Positions 5,868-8,218 of a DNA stretch of 8,218 bases are shown here, piece after piece. The position numbers were made by a program, and so were the translations under genes. This DNA comes from CBDTYW01 sp965364735 (GTDB lineage Bacteria > Actinomycetota > Nitriliruptoria > Nitriliruptorales > Nitriliruptoraceae): the NCBI GenBank assembly GCA_965364735.1, contig CBDTYW010000172.1, positions 1 through 8,218 of the forward strand, written 5' to 3'. The stretch's first letter is position 1, and the number at the start of each line of letters is the position of its first letter. The notes below the pieces were generated by a model, which saw only the letters and a program-made list of their open reading frames with translations, was not told the DNA's origin and did not search any database.

Positions 5868-8218
5868 TCAACCGGAAGCGGCCACGAGCTCGAGGAGCTC
5901 GTCGGCGTAGCGGTCGAGCTTGGTGGGGCCGATGCCGGGGATCGTCGCGAGACGGCGCACCGAATCGGGACGGCTGCGCGCGATTGCCCTGAGGGCCGCG
6001 TCGTGCAGGATGACGTAGGCAGGGAGCTTGTCGGCGCGGGCCCGTTCGCCCCGCCACGTCCGCAGTGACTGGAAGACCGCGTCGTCCTCCGGGCTCAGCT
6101 CGGTGTCGGCCGCTGCCCGGACATCGCCGAGCAACGTCGCGGCAGGTGTGGTCCGCGGCTTCGGGGCTGCCGTCAGCAGGCGGTTCGCCTCGCCGTCGAT
6201 GACGACGGGGGTGCCGGAGCCGAGCAGGATCGTCACGGCCGGGAGCGGGCCGAGGCCGCTGACCTCGAGGGTGACGTCGTGGGTGTCGGCAGCTCGTACG
6301 ACGCCCGTCGCCCCGAAGGGCAGACCGACCTCGAGCCCGACGCGAGCGTGGACGCCGATGCTGTTCGCGACGGGCGGCGTCGTGGCTGCTGGCTTCGTGG
6401 CCCTGGCAGCGCGGGGACGAGGCGGGGCGCCGAGCTCTGCGAGGAACGGCGTGGGCGCGGACTTGTCGGCGATGATGTCGAGCGTCTGGCGCGACCGGGT
6501 CATCGCGACGTGGAAGACCCGTCGTTCCTCCTCGACCTCGAAGCGACCCTCGGCGAGGCGGTGCGGGAAGAGCCCGTCGGTGGCGGCGGTCACCACGACG
6601 TGGTCCCACTCCATGCCCTTGACCCGGTGCACCGAGGACAGGGTGACGCCACCCTCGTCGGCGCCGTGCTGGAGCGACTCCCGCAGCCACGTCCCGAACG
6701 TCGACGGTTCGGGGTGCAGCGGGGAGAGCTGGTCGAGCGCGTCGAGGTCGTCGGTGTGTGAGGAGCCCTGCGGCTTGGTCCGGCCGGAGTCCAGCGACGC
6801 CATCGCCTCGCCGAGCCCGATCCGGTCACGGATGATGAACACGAGCCGGGCGACGTCGGCGCCGCCGTCGGCCGCGGCGATCAGGCCGGTGAGGTCGTCG
6901 AGGTACTCGTCGTAGCGGTCGCGCGCGGCCCCGCTGAACATGGACGACTGCGCGATCAGGGCGTCCATGTCGAAGTGGGAGCGGCGGGGGAGCGTGTCGC
7001 GCAGCGCCGTGGTGAGCTTGCGTGCGGGGCGCCGGACCGTCTCCTCGAGGTCGCGTCGGGAGATCCGCTCCGGGTTGGTCGCGATGCGCAGGTAGGCGAG
7101 GCAGGTCCGCAGTCCGGTGCGCTGGAGCACCCGCTGGTCGATGGGGGCTTCCCGCGGGATCCCGGCGGCGGCGAGCGCGATCTGGACGGGCAGGAGCGAG
7201 GCGTTGACCCTGGTCAGCACGGCGATGTCGGCGGGGCTGGCTCCGGCGTCGAGGTGCTCGCGGATGGTGCGGACGGTGCGCTCGGCCATCGCCCCGACGG
7301 GGACGAGGTGGCGGACGATGTTCTCGGCCACCGTCGTGTCGTCGACGCGGCCGGACTCGATGACCTTGTCGACCCGGCGCGTGTTGTGGCGCAGCAGGTT
7401 GTCGGCGGCGGTCACGACGACCGGGGGACAGCGGTGGTTGACCTGGAGCGGGTGCGCGGCCGCGCCGGGGAAGAACCGGTCGAAGTCGATCAGGAACTCG
7501 GGGTCCGCCCCGGTGTGGCCGTAGATCGTCTGGTCGTCGTCGCCGACGCCGAAGACCTCGAGGAACGGGGCGCTGACGAGGCGCACCATCAGCAGGAACG
7601 CGGGTGTGAGGTCCTGGAACTCGTCGACGAGGAGATGGGTGGCGCGCTGCTGGGCGATCCGGCGGACGTCCGGGCGGGTGAGCAGCAGCTCGATCGCGCG
7701 GTAGACCTGTTCGTCGAAGTCGATGGCGCCGCGACGGGCGAGCTCGGTGCGGAACGGCTCGAACGCGTCGGCGAACCCGTCGACGTCGCCGCGCTCGACC
7801 TCGACCGTTTGCGGGTCCTGCAGGCCGAGGCGGACATCGGCCAAGGCCTCGATGTAGGGGCCCATCGGGTCTTGGTTGGGGATCTTGGCGACCGTGATGA
7901 ACTTGCCCATGATCTCGCGGACCTGGGGCTCGTCGATCAGGTTGCGCTGCTCGACGTCGTTGACGATCCGCCACGCGAAGGCGTGCAGGGTGCGGATCGT
8001 CGGGCTCAGGTCGGCGGTGCGTTCGCGCATCTCGGCGGCAGCGCGGGTGTTGTAGGCGACGGCGGTGATGAGGCCGGGCTCCCAGCCGCGGTCACGCAGC
8101 AGGTGGCGCAGCCGTGCGGTCAGCACCCGCGTCTTGCCGGATCCGGCGGGCGCGATGATGCGGGCGGGGCCGCTCGCGTGGTCGACCGCGGCGCGCTGGT
8201 CGTCGGCGAGGTCCTCGG
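5868..8218 (-). CDS. UvrD2-like SF1 DNA helicase with HRDC domain, 5' end outside window
   Basis: Visible are 782 residues of an ATP-dependent 3'-5' type DNA helicase. The frame stays open to the right edge, and the true start lies beyond 8218, probably not far, since the Q motif DDQRAAV is at visible residues 5-11. Walker A APAGSGKT is at 22-29 (bases 8130-8153), motif Ia NTRAAAEMRER at 56-66, TLHAFAW at 76-82, motif II VDEFQD at 197-202, motif III GDDDQTIYG at 225-233, motif IV VNHRCP at 259-264, motif V TLSSVHRVKGMEWD at 525-538 and motif VI EEERRVFHVAMTRSR at 562-576. An Ala/Pro/Arg-rich linker (598-617) leads to a beta-rich segment (~620-682), then an HRDC domain (718-778) with IPGIG. 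The HRDC end closely resembles mycobacterial UvrD2 as I remember it, but the tetracysteine module found there between motor and HRDC is absent: the region has no cysteine. A role in DNA repair or replication is inferred from the family. It probably heads a unit with the downstream SF2 helicase. Confidence 0.9.
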   Translation of the reverse strand, partial: EDLADDQRAAVDHASGPARIIAPAGSGKTRVLTARLRHLLRDRGWEPGLITAVAYNTRAAAEMRERTADLSPTIRTLHAFAWRIVNDVEQRNLIDEPQVREIMGKFITVAKIPNQDPMGPYIEALADVRLGLQDPQTVEVERGDVDGFADAFEPFRTELARRGAIDFDEQVYRAIELLLTRPDVRRIAQQRATHLLVDEFQDLTPAFLLMVRLVSAPFLEVFGVGDDDQTIYGHTGADPEFLIDFDRFFPGAAAHPLQVNHRCPPVVVTAADNLLRHNTRRVDKVIESGRVDDTTVAENIVRHLVPVGAMAERTVRTIREHLDAGASPADIAVLTRVNASLLPVQIALAAAGIPREAPIDQRVLQRTGLRTCLAYLRIATNPERISRRDLEETVRRPARKLTTALRDTLPRRSHFDMDALIAQSSMFSGAARDRYDEYLDDLTGLIAAADGGADVARLVFIIRDRIGLGEAMASLDSGRTKPQGSSHTDDLDALDQLSPLHPEPSTFGTWLRESLQHGADEGGVTLSSVHRVKGMEWDHVVVTAATDGLFPHRLAEGRFEVEEERRVFHVAMTRSRQTLDIIADKSAPTPFLAELGAPPRPRAARATKPAATTPPVANSIGVHARVGLEVGLPFGATGVVRAADTHDVTLEVSGLGPLPAVTILLGSGTPVVIDGEANRLLTAAPKPRTTPAATLLGDVRAAADTELSPEDDAVFQSLRTWRGERARADKLPAYVILHDAALRAIARSRPDSVRRLATIPGIGPTKLDRYADELLELVAASG

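Noticed and set aside
4153..8218. Restriction-modification or anti-phage defence operon
   Set aside because: The SF2 protein resembles ResIII-type motors, but no endonuclease, methyltransferase, specificity subunit or effector is in the window. The evidence supports only two helicases.

Overview
The window looks like chromosomal DNA of a high-GC Actinomycetota. The basis is strong G/C at third codon positions, long spurious antisense reading frames, a UvrD2-like helicase ending in an HRDC domain (typical of actinobacteria), and a secreted protein joining cell-wall-binding type 2 modules to CSLREA, beta-helix and choice-of-anchor Q sequences. That last combination points to a deep-branching class such as Nitriliruptoria or Acidimicrobiia; the class is an inference and was not tested.

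Layout: 1-307 is an upstream region with no convincing complete gene but three potential stem-loops, including a perfect 10-bp inverted repeat at 180-212. A good ribosome binding site at 291-300 serves a large secreted wall-associated beta-helix protein (308-4066, +, 1252 aa). A two-part, roughly symmetric stem-loop at 4089-4133 lies between convergent genes and probably serves as their shared terminator. On the minus strand follow an SF2 DEAD/DEAH-type helicase (5766-4153, 537 aa, TTG start) and, upstream of it in the same direction, an SF1 UvrD2-like helicase (8218-5868), whose 5' end runs off the right edge. No tRNA, rRNA, CRISPR array, insertion sequence or attachment site was seen.

How the parts work together: the plus-strand gene stands alone. 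It encodes an exported protein with three N-terminal wall-binding modules, an Ig-like spacer, and about 18 right-handed beta-helix coils capped by a choice-of-anchor Q domain. The minus-strand pair, separated by 101 nt, may be a two-gene helicase unit acting in DNA repair or replication restart; co-transcription is plausible but unproven. The most notable observations are a diverged ~157-residue super-repeat inside the beta-helix, a wall anchor placed at the opposite end from where choice-of-anchor proteins usually carry theirs, five close cysteine pairs that flank a cysteine-free helix, replacement of the UvrD2 tetracysteine linker by a beta-rich segment, and the structured leader. I see no clear evidence of a new defence or mobile system.
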